Positions 1 to 9,448 are shown, numbered from the stretch's first letter. The stretch is DNA of 64,000 bases from Ignavibacteriales bacterium (GCA_026390795.1 JAPLFG010000003.1:558001-622000); one strand, 5' to 3'. Numbers and translations: made by a program. Notes: generated by a model from the letters alone, not told the origin.

Positions 1-607
1 AAGCCATCACCATCACAAAAACGAAAAACAGAGCTGTGATAATAAATGGAATAAGATTGAATACTTTTAGGCTGTAAGGATAAACCGAATATAATTTGAA
101 CGACTCAAAAATAAATGCGGTTAAATTGTTTGTTCCAACTAGAATGGGGCGAAAAAAATTTCCGGAAAATCTTCCATAAATGCTGTAAGGATCAATCAGA
201 TTAATTGCCAGCGAACTTCCGAAAAAAAATATTACAATTGGAATTGCGAGAAGAACAATTCGCAATAGCTTTTGTTCTTTCGAAAAGTCAAATCTGCGTT
301 TCTTTTTCCGCTTAATTTTTCCGGAGATCCAATTGACGACATCTTGAAAAATACCTAGCGGACATACCGAGGAACAATAAATTCTACCGAATAAAATTGT
401 AAGAACTATTATTATCCCAAAACCAATGGCACTAACAGAAAGTATTGTAATGAATTTTAGTACAGACGGAACAAATTGTAGAAATATAATTTTGTTAGAA
501 ATACCCGGGGATAGAGTACCGTAGATATCTATAAGTAAAAAAGTTGTTGTTATAAAAAAAATTAGCGAGACAACTATTCTAATTTTCCGCAAAAGAGAAT
601 TATTCAT
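1..607 (-). CDS. Membrane-bound 4Fe-4S binding protein, partial (C-terminus beyond window edge)
   Basis: An open frame begins at an ATG at 607 and runs off the left edge without a stop (202 codons seen). The N-terminus has two hydrophobic segments, then a YCSSVCPLG motif (about residues 72-80) followed by a basic stretch rich in Lys/Arg. It continues with further membrane segments around the phrase NLIDPYSIYGRF. This combination is typical of the NapH/CcoG-like polyferredoxin membrane family (COG0348), in which the first cysteine motif introduces membrane-anchored iron-sulfur sites; the ferredoxin part should lie beyond the edge. The start is only four bases after the stop of the DUF362 gene, so the two are surely co-transcribed. 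The electron partner cannot be named from this fragment. Confidence 0.8.
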   Translation of the reverse strand, partial: MNNSLLRKIRIVVSLIFFITTTFLLIDIYGTLSPGISNKIIFLQFVPSVLKFITILSVSAIGFGIIIVLTILFGRIYCSSVCPLGIFQDVVNWISGKIKRKKKRRFDFSKEQKLLRIVLLAIPIVIFFFGSSLAINLIDPYSIYGRFSGNFFRPILVGTNNLTAFIFESFKLYSVYPYSLKVFNLIPFIITALFFVFVMVMA

Positions 608-611
608 TCAA

Positions 612-1529
612 TCACAAAATTATACGTTTGATATTCAGAGCATTTAAATCTTTTTTCCCTACACCCATTGCGCCCGCAATCTTTATATATGAAACTGAAT
701 CCGGTTCAATACCAAAAAGTTTTGCAGCTGCCGCATCCGATGCGACCATGTCGGTTGAAATAATCTGGGATTTCATCAAAGCCACATCATCAACCGAAAC
801 ACCGCGCGGTCCATTTTGTTTCATTACGTAATATGCATCAACTATATTTAATGTCGGTTTTTTTGAATACGTTCCGTAATCAGCGATACATTGATGCAGA
901 TCGTTGCGGTGCCAATATCCGCGGTCCCAGACAACTCCCATCATATTTTTTAAACAGGCTGTTAGTCTGGCAGAACTATGACTTTTAAGAATCGGTACGT
1001 TAATAAAAACATCGCTATCAAGAACAAGTTCATGAACTTTTCCCTTTGTCAGAACTTTTCCGTCTTTTATAGAAACACTCTGGTAATAATTTTCTGTATC
1101 TCCGGAAACAATTTTCCCGCCGGCATCTTTAACTGCTTTTTCAATTCCGCTGTTTGAATAGCTTCTTCTCCAATCATCGCATGTATGATCGAACACATAA
1201 ACATCTTTGGCTCCGGCTTCATAACAGTGCTCAATTATACGCTTCACAAGTTTTGGATTAGTATTGCCGCCTCTCTCCGGACCAACATCCCAGCCAATGT
1301 TCGGTTTAATTAATACTTTTTGATTTTTCTTAACAAAAGCTTTCATACCGCCAAGTTGTTCGATTCCCTTATCGAACATCACTTCCGGTTCACCATTTTT
1401 TATTGCAATAAGATCGTAGCTAGAAGATATTACCTTACTGCTTTTTGCGAAATAATTGCCATATATACCCGGGACAGTAAGTGACGCACCGGCAAGCAAT
1501 CCTGTCTTTAGAAAATTTCTACGATCCAT
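612..1529 (-). CDS. DUF362 domain protein with Tat signal
   Basis: The 305-residue protein begins MDRRNFLKTG followed by a small hydrophobic stretch, a twin-arginine signal, so it is probably exported folded, often meaning a metal or Fe-S cofactor. The body matches the DUF362 family as I know it: VLIKPNIG near residue 70, a VYVFDHTCDDW segment, and ILKSHSSARLTACLKNMMGVVW in the middle, followed by a second half on a similar alpha/beta plan. DUF362 proteins are frequently linked with 4Fe-4S proteins; here the next gene downstream is one. A purine-rich AGAGGAAAGG precedes the ATG. No enzymatic activity is established for this type, and I assign none. Confidence 0.82.
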   Translation of the reverse strand: MDRRNFLKTGLLAGASLTVPGIYGNYFAKSSKVISSSYDLIAIKNGEPEVMFDKGIEQLGGMKAFVKKNQKVLIKPNIGWDVGPERGGNTNPKLVKRIIEHCYEAGAKDVYVFDHTCDDWRRSYSNSGIEKAVKDAGGKIVSGDTENYYQSVSIKDGKVLTKGKVHELVLDSDVFINVPILKSHSSARLTACLKNMMGVVWDRGYWHRNDLHQCIADYGTYSKKPTLNIVDAYYVMKQNGPRGVSVDDVALMKSQIISTDMVASDAAAAKLFGIEPDSVSYIKIAGAMGVGKKDLNALNIKRIIL

Positions 1530-1619
1530 CCTTTCCTCTTTAGAATAAATTCTATTTTATTTTGTAGAAACTTATCATTATGTTATTTTGGATTCAAGAA
1601 AATTATTGGAATAACTAAA

Positions 1620-2132
1620 ATGAACACATTTTCAACTGTAATATCAAAATACGATTATAAAACCGTCATTTATGATATTTTAGCGCTGACGGTAGTTACT
1701 TTCACTCCGGCACTTTCGCATCTTACTGCTATTCCGATATATCTGTTAGATCCGATGCGAATAATTTTGCTCTTGAGTATTGTTTACACTTCGAAGAAAA
1801 ATGTTTTCTTATTAGCTTTTGTATTACCGTTATTATCTTTTATTATCTCGGCGCATCCATATTTCATTAAGTCATTATTGATTGCATCTGAATTAACGGT
1901 AAACGCATTTCTATTTTTCTATATGTCGAAGTTTTTCAAAAATTCATTCGTCCCGGCAATATTAAGCATAACAATCAGCAAAATTTACTACTACGTCGTA
2001 AAGTTAAGTTTAATCGGTTTCGGCTTGATCTCTACCGATCTTGTTTCTACTCCTATAATTCTTCAAGCGATTGTTGCGGTTTCTATTTCGGTTTATCTTT
2101 GGCTCTTTTTTAGAAAAGAAAGAATGAATTAG
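1620..2132 (+). CDS. Small integral membrane protein, function unknown
   Basis: 170 residues with about five hydrophobic segments (roughly 20-55, 62-78, 84-100, 108-130 and 140-165) and few charges except at the ends. The compact, evenly spaced helices resemble small ECF-type substrate-binding or rod-shape (MreD-like) membrane proteins, but I see no diagnostic motif and do not assign a family. The gene is followed one base after its stop by the thioesterase gene, so translation of the two is probably coupled. It diverges from the DUF362 gene across about 90 bases, which must hold both promoters. Confidence 0.7.
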   Translation: MNTFSTVISKYDYKTVIYDILALTVVTFTPALSHLTAIPIYLLDPMRIILLLSIVYTSKKNVFLLAFVLPLLSFIISAHPYFIKSLLIASELTVNAFLFFYMSKFFKNSFVPAILSITISKIYYYVVKLSLIGFGLISTDLVSTPIILQAIVAVSISVYLWLFFRKERMN

Positions 2133-2133
2133 A

Positions 2134-2562
2134 ATGCTTCCGGAATCCAATCCGATTTATTCAATCTTCGAGACTGAGATAATTGTACGTCCCGACGACA
2201 TCGATATGAATAATCACGTGCACAATTCAAAGTACTTAGATTACTTGTTGATGGCGCGTTACGACCAGATGATGAAAGATTATAAAGTTCCGATGGAAGA
2301 ATTTATTAAACTCGGTTACTCGTGGGTTGCATCAGCGACTTATATAGAGTTCAAACGTGAAATAAAACTTGGGGATAAGATTGTTGTCCGTACGCAAGTA
2401 AATTCTTATGAAAACTCGCAAGTGAAAGTGAATTTTTGGATTGTAAAAAAAGAGAAAAACAAGATTGCTGCAGAAGGTTATGCTGTTTATACAATGGTTT
2501 CAACCTCATCTGGTAAACCGGTCAGAATACCTGAAGAGATAATTCAGAGATACACGATTTAA
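2134..2562 (+). CDS. Hotdog-fold acyl-CoA thioesterase (4HBT / YbgC-FatA-like)
   Basis: 142 residues, the usual length of a single hotdog domain. The N-terminal strand and loop read VRPDDIDMNNHVHNSKYLDY (about 18-37), matching the 4HBT signature in which the Asp and the Asn-His pair precede the long central helix. Family members hydrolyse acyl-CoA or acyl-ACP thioesters in the cytoplasm; the chain-length preference cannot be read from sequence. Start ATG 2134 lies directly after the stop of the upstream membrane gene. It converges on the glycosyltransferase gene ending at 2592, with no clear terminator in the 29-base gap. Confidence 0.85.
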   Translation: MLPESNPIYSIFETEIIVRPDDIDMNNHVHNSKYLDYLLMARYDQMMKDYKVPMEEFIKLGYSWVASATYIEFKREIKLGDKIVVRTQVNSYENSQVKVNFWIVKKEKNKIAAEGYAVYTMVSTSSGKPVRIPEEIIQRYTI

Positions 2563-2591
2563 TTAAGAATGGATAATTGCAAATCGAGTTG

Positions 2592-4379
2592 TCAAAGAGG
2601 AATTCGTAAATAAGGCGAATTTTTTTTTACTCTCTTAAAAATATAATTCCCTTTTACTTTTCTTCCCAAACCGGCTACGGTTGTATTCGGAAATATTCCA
2701 ATCCTTCTAATCTGAAAAAGATCTTCGTGTAAAGCGAGCGGTGCGCGGTCAGTTGCATAAACAAATTTATATCCGGTTTCCTTAGCTGCTTGTTTTACCG
2801 TTTCGTTGCAATTTCCATAAGGGAAGGCAAATGATGTAATTTCTTTACCAAGTTTTGTTTCCAAAATTTTTTTGGAATCTGCAAGCTCAGCTTTAACTTT
2901 TTCTTCAGATTCCTTTGACAAATCGGCATGTGTAAGTGTATGAGAGCCAAACTCAATTCCGTATTCAATCATTTCGAGAATCTGATTCCGGTTTAGCATC
3001 TTAAGTTTTGGTTCATCACTTTGTGAATCCCATAAATTGGATTCAAGGTTTGCAACCAGAAAAATAATTGCGTTGAAACCATATTTTTTCAGAAGCGGAA
3101 ACGCTAAAGTATAGTTGTCTTCGTACCCGTCATCGAATGTAATTATGACAAATTTGCCTGGGGTGCAATTCTTTTTGATCTGAAGTGCTTCTTCAAAAGT
3201 GACTGTTTTGAATCCTTCGTTTTTCAAATAGCGCAAATGATCTTCAAATTGTTTTTCCGTTACAAATATTCCGTGTTTACCTGCATCTGTAATATCTTTT
3301 GCAATCCGGTGATAATAAATAATTGGAATTTCTTTCTTATAGAATCTTACTCTCACACTTTGAAAAATAAATTCAAGACGGTTAACGACATTTTCAATGT
3401 TACAATCGTTCTTAACTTTTTCATAAACCAGGTTATCGCATGATTTATGATCCAAAGCAGATTTAAGGTCGCTCAAAATCTTTTCAAAGTCGAATTCCTT
3501 TTCGGTCACATTCATATCGCCGAAATTTGTTCCAAGAGCAAAGCTTAGATTATCCTTAGTTACCAAGCCAACGGTACATGCTTCACCCATTGCAATTAAC
3601 GGCTTTTTATGAAGAATTGCTTCAATGGCAATTCTACCGGATCCTATGACAACATTTGCATTTTCAATTTCATGCGGTAAATTCTCTATGTAGCCGGTAA
3701 ACTCAAAATAATTTTTAAATTTTTCAAATTCCGGCGGTATTGTTTGCCCGCCGATGATTTTAAATTTTACTACACCAACTTCACTAAAAAATTTTGAAGT
3801 GCTAACGTATTCCAGAAATTTATAAGCAAGATCTTTTTTAGGTCCCGAAAGACGGGTAATAAATGCAATAGTTTTTTGTCCGGTAGTGTTATTTCCAACA
3901 ATCGTTGGCAGATTAAAACCGTTTCTTATTACTTCTATCTTGTGCGGCGAGTATTTAAAGACTTCGAGAAGCTGTTCTTCTAGTTTTTCGCAAATAGCAA
4001 TAGTATAATCTCCAAATCCATGAAATATTCTGCGCGATGTAGAAGTTGCTTGTCTGCCATGAATAAAAACAACCAACGGAACATTTGCAAACTTGCTAGC
4101 TACGTATGATACCCAGGCACTCGCACGTGAATGTGCATTTACAATATGAATATTATTGCTCTTGATAAACCGATAAATAAAAATGGAGTTTTTGATTCTG
4201 TAAAGTAAAGTTCTTTTGGAAAGCGGTGCCGGAATATATTCGGCTTTTGTTTTTTTTGTAAGTGTGTCCGAAATAATGAATACTTTATGACCCCGCTCAA
4301 TAAATTTATCGGCGAGTGTAACGGAATAAACTTCAGCACCTGTAACTTCAAGTTGAGAAAGCGTCATCAGAATATTCAT
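2592..4379 (-). CDS. GT4 glycosyltransferase fused to a NodB-type polysaccharide deacetylase
   Basis: The chosen start is the ATG at 4379, giving 595 residues that begin MNILMTLSQLEVTGAEVYSV, the normal N-terminus of a GT-B fold family 4 enzyme. An in-frame ATG at 4469 would add 30 atypical residues and overlap the upstream gene. Residues about 1-330 form the transferase (FIHGRQATS, KIEVIRNGFNL, AFITRLSGPKKD). Residues about 355-560 are a NodB homology domain: IITFDDGYEDN (first metal Asp pair), SHTLTHADLS (H-x-x-x-H metal ligands) and FAFPYGN. The first domain would add a sugar and the second remove an N- or O-acetyl from a polysaccharide. Joining them on one chain is uncommon. The gene lies 16 bases after a GT2 gene, suggesting one envelope-glycan locus. 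The NodB part lacks an evident signal or anchor, so its location is uncertain. Confidence 0.85.
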   Translation of the reverse strand: MNILMTLSQLEVTGAEVYSVTLADKFIERGHKVFIISDTLTKKTKAEYIPAPLSKRTLLYRIKNSIFIYRFIKSNNIHIVNAHSRASAWVSYVASKFANVPLVVFIHGRQATSTSRRIFHGFGDYTIAICEKLEEQLLEVFKYSPHKIEVIRNGFNLPTIVGNNTTGQKTIAFITRLSGPKKDLAYKFLEYVSTSKFFSEVGVVKFKIIGGQTIPPEFEKFKNYFEFTGYIENLPHEIENANVVIGSGRIAIEAILHKKPLIAMGEACTVGLVTKDNLSFALGTNFGDMNVTEKEFDFEKILSDLKSALDHKSCDNLVYEKVKNDCNIENVVNRLEFIFQSVRVRFYKKEIPIIYYHRIAKDITDAGKHGIFVTEKQFEDHLRYLKNEGFKTVTFEEALQIKKNCTPGKFVIITFDDGYEDNYTLAFPLLKKYGFNAIIFLVANLESNLWDSQSDEPKLKMLNRNQILEMIEYGIEFGSHTLTHADLSKESEEKVKAELADSKKILETKLGKEITSFAFPYGNCNETVKQAAKETGYKFVYATDRAPLALHEDLFQIRRIGIFPNTTVAGLGRKVKGNYIFKRVKKNSPYLRIPL

Positions 4380-4395
4380 CTGGCAATTCCATATT

Positions 4396-5034
4396 TTATT
4401 CGATTGTTGAACAGATGCTGTCCGGTGTATCCCGGTAGTAGATATAAGTTGGGAAATCGACTTTGGCAATATTAAATTTCTTTACCGCCCGCTCATAAAA
4501 ATCTGAATCGTCACTATAACTCAAATCTCGAAATCCTCCTAACTCAATGAACACGTTCCGTTTGCCAAAAAATGTTCCCCCGACAACGCATTCATCAATG
4601 TGAATTTCGCGAGTCAAATCATTTTTATCTTTCACATAAGGATGCCCTATAACTTCAACTCCCCCGTGGATGAAATCAATATCAGGATGCTCTTTCAAAA
4701 AATTTATGCGTTGTTCCAAAAATTCCGGCTTCCACTCATCATCGCTTCCAAGAAACGCAATCAATTCGCCGCAAGAAGCTAATATGCCGGTATTAGTAGC
4801 AAGAGCCGGACGTCTGTTGGATTGTTTCATGTAACGGATATTCTCGAATTGTAAAATGTATTCATCAACAATTTGAAATGTATTATCGCTGCTGCCGTCG
4901 TCAACAATTATCAATTCCCACATTTTGAAAGATTGATTCAGTGCGGATTCGATTGACCTTTTCAAATAATTTGCCCTATTGAAAGTCGGCATAATTATGG
5001 AAACAATCGGCTTATATTGTTTGTAAACTTGCAT
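4396..5034 (-). CDS. Family 2 glycosyltransferase
   Basis: 212 residues with the GT-A entry sequence PIVSIIMPTFNRANYLKRSI and the nucleotide-sugar Asp loop LIIVDDGSSDNT (about residues 42-53). The metal-binding DXD equivalent is FLGSDDEWKP near residue 95, then a GGF acceptor-side motif (ELGGFRDLSYSDDSDF). It is a little shorter than most GT2 enzymes but appears complete through the ED-type region, and it has no membrane helices. It is followed within 16 bases by the GT4-deacetylase fusion, so the pair likely builds one surface glycan. Donor and acceptor sugars cannot be inferred. Confidence 0.88.
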   Translation of the reverse strand: MQVYKQYKPIVSIIMPTFNRANYLKRSIESALNQSFKMWELIIVDDGSSDNTFQIVDEYILQFENIRYMKQSNRRPALATNTGILASCGELIAFLGSDDEWKPEFLEQRINFLKEHPDIDFIHGGVEVIGHPYVKDKNDLTREIHIDECVVGGTFFGKRNVFIELGGFRDLSYSDDSDFYERAVKKFNIAKVDFPTYIYYRDTPDSICSTIE

Positions 5035-5142
5035 AGAAAACCATTCACATTAGTATTCTGAGTTGCCTAAATATAGTTTTTTATTGAATGATTTTTTGAT
5101 TAATTTCATCAACCAAAAATGTAAACAAACCAACATTTTTCT

Positions 5143-5391
5143 ATGAGTTCACGCGAACAAAAAGATTATTTTGCAATTTTGAAACGGTACGAACGCAAAC
5201 TTGAAGGACGTGAACTTGACGATTATAAAATGCTTCTCAAACGGCATAAAGATGATGAAGATCTTGATAAGTTGTCAATGCAGAGACTCAAAAACCTATA
5301 TCAAAAATATCATGTTAATAGAGAGAGAAAAAATTACGATCAATTCTTTAATCAATCCTCACAAACTAATTCAGAAGATCATTCTTCATAA
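5143..5391 (+). CDS. Small highly charged hypothetical protein
   Basis: 82 residues, very rich in Lys, Arg, Glu and Asp, without a signal or membrane segment. Residues 5-60 are predicted by eye to be helical, with YFAILKRYERKLEGRELDDY followed by a second amphipathic helix. No obvious ribosome binding site precedes the ATG. I do not recognise a family. Support for it being real is the amino-acid composition, its position immediately before the DUF2723 gene in the same direction, and its filling the space left by the divergent GT2 gene. Confidence 0.5.
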   Translation: MSSREQKDYFAILKRYERKLEGRELDDYKMLLKRHKDDEDLDKLSMQRLKNLYQKYHVNRERKNYDQFFNQSSQTNSEDHSS

Positions 5392-5414
5392 TTGAAAATT
5401 TTTTTGGTGGAATA

Positions 5415-8318
5415 ATGAGTAATAAAGTCCTAAACAGAATATTTGCCGCCGTAGTTTTTCTAATTACTGCCCTGGTTTACTTTTCTACAGTCCAGCCGGG
5501 TCTTTCATTTTGGGACTGCGGTGAGTTTACCGCATCTGCTTATTTAATGCAGGTTCCTCATCCACCGGGCACACCTTTCTTTTTGATACTTGGAAGAGTT
5601 TTTACAATGATACCTTTTGCGGCAAGTATCGGATTAAGGATGAATACTATTTCGGTTTTGTCAACAGCATTCTCGGTTATGTTTTTATATCTAATCGCTG
5701 TTAAGGTAATTCAAAACTATCGACAGAAAGGATTAGAAAATTTATTTGACGCATTCTCAATTTACATTTCTGCCGCTATCGGTGCGCTTTCATTTGCATT
5801 TGCAGATACAGTATGGTTTAACGGTGTTGAATCGGAAGTATATGCAAACTCAACATTTTTTATCGCGTTTGTAATCTGGCTGATGGTTGTTTGGAATGAA
5901 AAAGCAGATGAACCGGATAATGAAAAGTACTTGATATTTATTTTCTATCTCATCGGTTTATCTACCGGCGTACATCTTATGTCTGCTCTTGCAATTGTTC
6001 CGGTTGTAATGGCAATCTATTTTAGAAAATATGCAACAGATGAAGTTATACTGAAAAAAACCGCACTCTACTTTGTAGCTCATACTGTAATTATTCTTGT
6101 AATCGCCGCGTTAATGTGGGCTTCGCAAACAGGTGATACGCCCCCCTCTCCGGATGAATACGGTGCAGTTGATTCGCGCTTTTTAATGATTTTAGTCGCG
6201 GTCAGTTTAATTTTTATGGGCGCTACTTATAAAAAAATATTTCAAAGAAATTCTTTTTACATGCCGATTATTTTCGGCGGAATTGCTCTTGTTGCAATTT
6301 ATCCCGGTTTGGTTAAATATCTTCCAAAGTTAATTACACTTGTTTCTCAAAATGACTTCACTCTAAATATCATCACTGTGTTTGTAATTCTCGGTGTTGT
6401 TGGATTTGGAATATTCTGGACTGCAAAAAATAACAAGCCCACGGCAAATCTTGTTTTGAAGTGTGCGCTTTTTGCAATAATCGGTTCAACTACTGTTGCA
6501 ATGATTATCATTCGCGCAAACCAAGAACCGCCGATTAATATGAACAGTCCTAAAACTATGAGTGAATTAAACTCATACATAAACCGTGAACAGTACGGCG
6601 ATTTTCCAACATTCAAGAGAAGATTTTCTAACGAACCTCATCAACAAAAACTTTATACTGATTATTCAAATGATCTTGATTTCTTATGGCGTTACCAGTT
6701 AAACCACATGTTCAACCGTTATTTATATTGGAATTATATCGGAAGAGTTTCAACTTACGAGGACAGCGGTGTTGAATGGAGCGATATGTGGGGTATTCCA
6801 TTTTTCATAGGATTATTGGGGATCTATTTCCATTTCAAAAAAGATTGGAAAATGGCTTCCGTCTTTCTTGCGATGTTTATATTTCTCGGTTACCTGACAG
6901 CTTTTTATCAGAATCAACAGGAGCCCCAACCTCGTGAAAGGGACTACTTTTATGTCGGGGCATTCTTTGTTTACTCGCTTTGGATTGCGCTTGGCATGAG
7001 CGGAATAATTGAATTGATACAGGAAAAATTCAAAGAACGGGCTTCATTGAAACCTATGATCGCGGGAGTCCTTCTTTTGGGAGTTGTGGGTGTACCAATA
7101 AATATGGCACATGCAAACTGGTTTGAACATGACAGATCAAGAAATTATGTGCCTTGGGATTATGCGTATAATCTACTGCAAAGCGTTGCTCCAAATGCTG
7201 TGCTGTTTACTAACGGTGATAACGATACTTTTCCTCTTTGGTTTTTACAAGATGTTGAGGGAGTCCGCCGTGATGTCCGTGTAGCATGTCTCTCATTAGT
7301 AAATACAAACTGGTATGTTAAACAACTAAAAAACACTTCGCCTTTCGGCTCGCAAAAAGTTAATATGAGTTTATCCGATGATGAAATTGACCAGCTCGGA
7401 CTTCAAAGATGGGAGCCCACTGAAATGTCTATTCCCCTTTCTCCCGAAATTATAAAAAAATGGAATATAACTGACAGTGCTGCCGTTAAAGACGGAAAAA
7501 TAAAATGGACTATGCAGAATACAGGTCAGTCCGGCGATGTAAAATTTATACGTGGACAAGATATAGTTGCATTAGATATTATTATGCAGGCAAAATGGGA
7601 ACGACCAATCTATTTTGCAGTAACATGTTCCGATGATAGCAAATTAAATCTCGATGATTATCTGCGGATGGAAGGAATGGCTATGCGCCTCGTTCCAAAA
7701 AAGAATAACGACAAAAGAATTGAATACATCGACGAGAAAATTCTTAGCCAGCAACTTTTTAATGAACCATCGGGTTTTAATAAAGATTATCAACCGGGTT
7801 TCAAATTCCGGGGACTGGACGATAAGACAATTTTCTTTGATGAGAACCATGAACGTTTAACTCAAAATTACCGTAACGCTTTCATACGTCTTGCAATTTA
7901 TTATCTCTATAAGGATAATAATAATGCAAAAGCGATTAATGTACTAGATGAAATGGAGAAGAAAATTCCTCGTTCAGTTGTTCAAATGGATTACAGAATC
8001 AAACATGATATTTCCAAAATCTATTTTAGTGCCGGGGCATTAAAGCAGTACGAAGCATTGGCAAAAGAAGTGATTGTGGAAGCGAAGAAACAAATGGAAC
8101 TGAACCCCCGTGATTTTACGAGCTGGTATAATCCGTATGATTTGCTTCTAACACATTATGAAAATTTAAAAATGTATAAAGAAGCTGTTTCCATTCTTAT
8201 GCAATTGCAGAATCTTGTTCCTAATGATCAAAATGTTGCCCAGCTCTTAAGCGAATTTAGAAAGAAAGCGGGAATCGAAGCACCCGAAGTGCTTCCGAAG
8301 CAACTTGAGAAAAAATAA
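5415..8318 (+). CDS. DUF2723 multi-pass membrane protein (glycosyltransferase-like)
   Basis: 967 residues. The start matches the DUF2723 family: an N-terminal helix, then STVQPGLSFWDCGEFTASAY and VPHPPGTPFF, a loop whose acidic residues are the equivalent of the catalytic Asp/Glu of PMT/GT39-type GT-C enzymes. About twelve hydrophobic helices occupy roughly residues 1-560. A soluble periplasmic-type part follows (TNGDNDTFPLWFLQDVEGVRRDVRV near 600), and the last 130 residues look like two or three TPR-like helix pairs. By family resemblance it would transfer a lipid-linked sugar to a secreted protein or glycan, but this is not proven for DUF2723. SD-like TGGTGGA precedes the ATG. A rho-independent terminator follows directly. 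Confidence 0.85.
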   Translation: MSNKVLNRIFAAVVFLITALVYFSTVQPGLSFWDCGEFTASAYLMQVPHPPGTPFFLILGRVFTMIPFAASIGLRMNTISVLSTAFSVMFLYLIAVKVIQNYRQKGLENLFDAFSIYISAAIGALSFAFADTVWFNGVESEVYANSTFFIAFVIWLMVVWNEKADEPDNEKYLIFIFYLIGLSTGVHLMSALAIVPVVMAIYFRKYATDEVILKKTALYFVAHTVIILVIAALMWASQTGDTPPSPDEYGAVDSRFLMILVAVSLIFMGATYKKIFQRNSFYMPIIFGGIALVAIYPGLVKYLPKLITLVSQNDFTLNIITVFVILGVVGFGIFWTAKNNKPTANLVLKCALFAIIGSTTVAMIIIRANQEPPINMNSPKTMSELNSYINREQYGDFPTFKRRFSNEPHQQKLYTDYSNDLDFLWRYQLNHMFNRYLYWNYIGRVSTYEDSGVEWSDMWGIPFFIGLLGIYFHFKKDWKMASVFLAMFIFLGYLTAFYQNQQEPQPRERDYFYVGAFFVYSLWIALGMSGIIELIQEKFKERASLKPMIAGVLLLGVVGVPINMAHANWFEHDRSRNYVPWDYAYNLLQSVAPNAVLFTNGDNDTFPLWFLQDVEGVRRDVRVACLSLVNTNWYVKQLKNTSPFGSQKVNMSLSDDEIDQLGLQRWEPTEMSIPLSPEIIKKWNITDSAAVKDGKIKWTMQNTGQSGDVKFIRGQDIVALDIIMQAKWERPIYFAVTCSDDSKLNLDDYLRMEGMAMRLVPKKNNDKRIEYIDEKILSQQLFNEPSGFNKDYQPGFKFRGLDDKTIFFDENHERLTQNYRNAFIRLAIYYLYKDNNNAKAINVLDEMEKKIPRSVVQMDYRIKHDISKIYFSAGALKQYEALAKEVIVEAKKQMELNPRDFTSWYNPYDLLLTHYENLKMYKEAVSILMQLQNLVPNDQNVAQLLSEFRKKAGIEAPEVLPKQLEKK

Positions 8319-8328
8319 TTAACTCCGG

Positions 8329-8354
8329 AGACGCTCTTAGGAGCGTCTTTTTTT
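8329..8354 (+). terminator. Rho-independent terminator after the DUF2723 gene
   Basis: A perfect 8-bp stem, AGACGCTC / GAGCGTCT, with a TTAG loop, runs into a seven-T tract. It starts about ten bases after the DUF2723 stop and ends 20 bases before the GT9 start. Confidence 0.88.
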
Positions 8355-8374
8355 ATAACTAATGATCCTAGCGA

Positions 8375-9448
8375 ATGAATATCCTTATAATTGCATTATC
8401 TGGAATCGGCGATGCACTCATGTTTACTCCGGCGCTCCAGAAACTTAATGATGAAATACCCGGGGCAAATATTGATGTACTTGTAATGTACAAAGGTGTA
8501 AAAGATATTTATGAAAAACTCCCTCAAATTTCAAAAGTCCGTTATTTCGATTTTCTTAACAAGCCAAAACTTGAATCACTTAATTTCGCTCTAAGCCTCA
8601 AAAAAAAATATCATGCAACTATTAATGTTTATCCTGCCAATAGAAAAGAATATAATTTAATTTCAAGATTGATCGGCGCCAAGAAGCGAATTGCAGTAAA
8701 ATATTTACGACAAGATTTTTTGAATTTTGGATTCTTGAACACGGCACGCGTTTTAGAAGATGATAATCTTCACAATGTTGAAGAAAATTTTCGAATGGTT
8801 GAGTTGTTGATTAACAAGAAATTGAACGGTATTCCGGCAATGCAATTTTGTCTCCGGAATGATGATTCGGATTTTGCTAAAAAATTTTTAGAAGAAAAAT
8901 CAATTGAAGAAAATGATCTTGTAATTGGTTTTCACCCGGGATGTTCTTCATTGAAGAATCATGATAAGCGCAGATGGGAACCTAAAAAATTTGCCGAGCT
9001 TGGCAAAAAACTGATTGAACAATTCGATGCCAAAATTCTTGTCTTTGGCGGTAATGAAGAAGAATCATTGAAAGATATTGTTATTGCAAATATTAATTCA
9101 CCCAATGCCCGCTCCGTGAATATACCGAGTCTATCCAATACTGCTGCGGTTATGAAACGCTGCAATACGTTCATTACTAATGATTCCAGTTTGATGCATG
9201 TTGCGTCAGCTTTGAAACTGAATGTTATCGCAATCATCGGTCCAACCAACATCAATTATATTCATCCTTGGGGAACAGATTATAATATTGCTTCACTTAA
9301 TCTTGATTGCTCGCCATGTTTTCATTACTCACCCAAACCGCTCAAATGCACACGTCAAGATGTTAAGTTTAAATGTATAAAAGAATTGTCTGTTGATCTT
9401 GTTTTTGAAAAGGCAGCAGCGCAGATTAAGAATCTGCACCGCTCTTAA
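8375..9448 (+). CDS. GT9 family glycosyltransferase (heptosyltransferase-like)
   Basis: 357 residues with the GT9 signature at both ends. The N-terminus is MNILIIALSGIGDALMFTPA, where SGIGDAL is the acceptor-side glycine loop with the catalytic Asp. The C-terminal half has FHPGCSSLKNHDKRRW (about 190), ITNDSSLMHVASAL (about 268, the donor-binding D-S/T-x-x-x-H motif) and IIGPTN. Family members add heptose or related sugars to lipopolysaccharide core at the inner face of the inner membrane. The late Cys-containing segment NLDCSPCFHYSPKPLKC is common in GT9 proteins. The gene is 3'-overlapped by 23 bases by the convergent LOG-family gene. Confidence 0.87.
   Translation: MNILIIALSGIGDALMFTPALQKLNDEIPGANIDVLVMYKGVKDIYEKLPQISKVRYFDFLNKPKLESLNFALSLKKKYHATINVYPANRKEYNLISRLIGAKKRIAVKYLRQDFLNFGFLNTARVLEDDNLHNVEENFRMVELLINKKLNGIPAMQFCLRNDDSDFAKKFLEEKSIEENDLVIGFHPGCSSLKNHDKRRWEPKKFAELGKKLIEQFDAKILVFGGNEEESLKDIVIANINSPNARSVNIPSLSNTAAVMKRCNTFITNDSSLMHVASALKLNVIAIIGPTNINYIHPWGTDYNIASLNLDCSPCFHYSPKPLKCTRQDVKFKCIKELSVDLVFEKAAAQIKNLHRS

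Noticed and set aside
4380-4469. Upstream extension of the GT4-deacetylase fusion from an ATG at 4469
   Set aside because: The extra 30 residues overlap the GT2 gene and do not resemble the GT-B N-terminus, which starts cleanly at the ATG at 4379.
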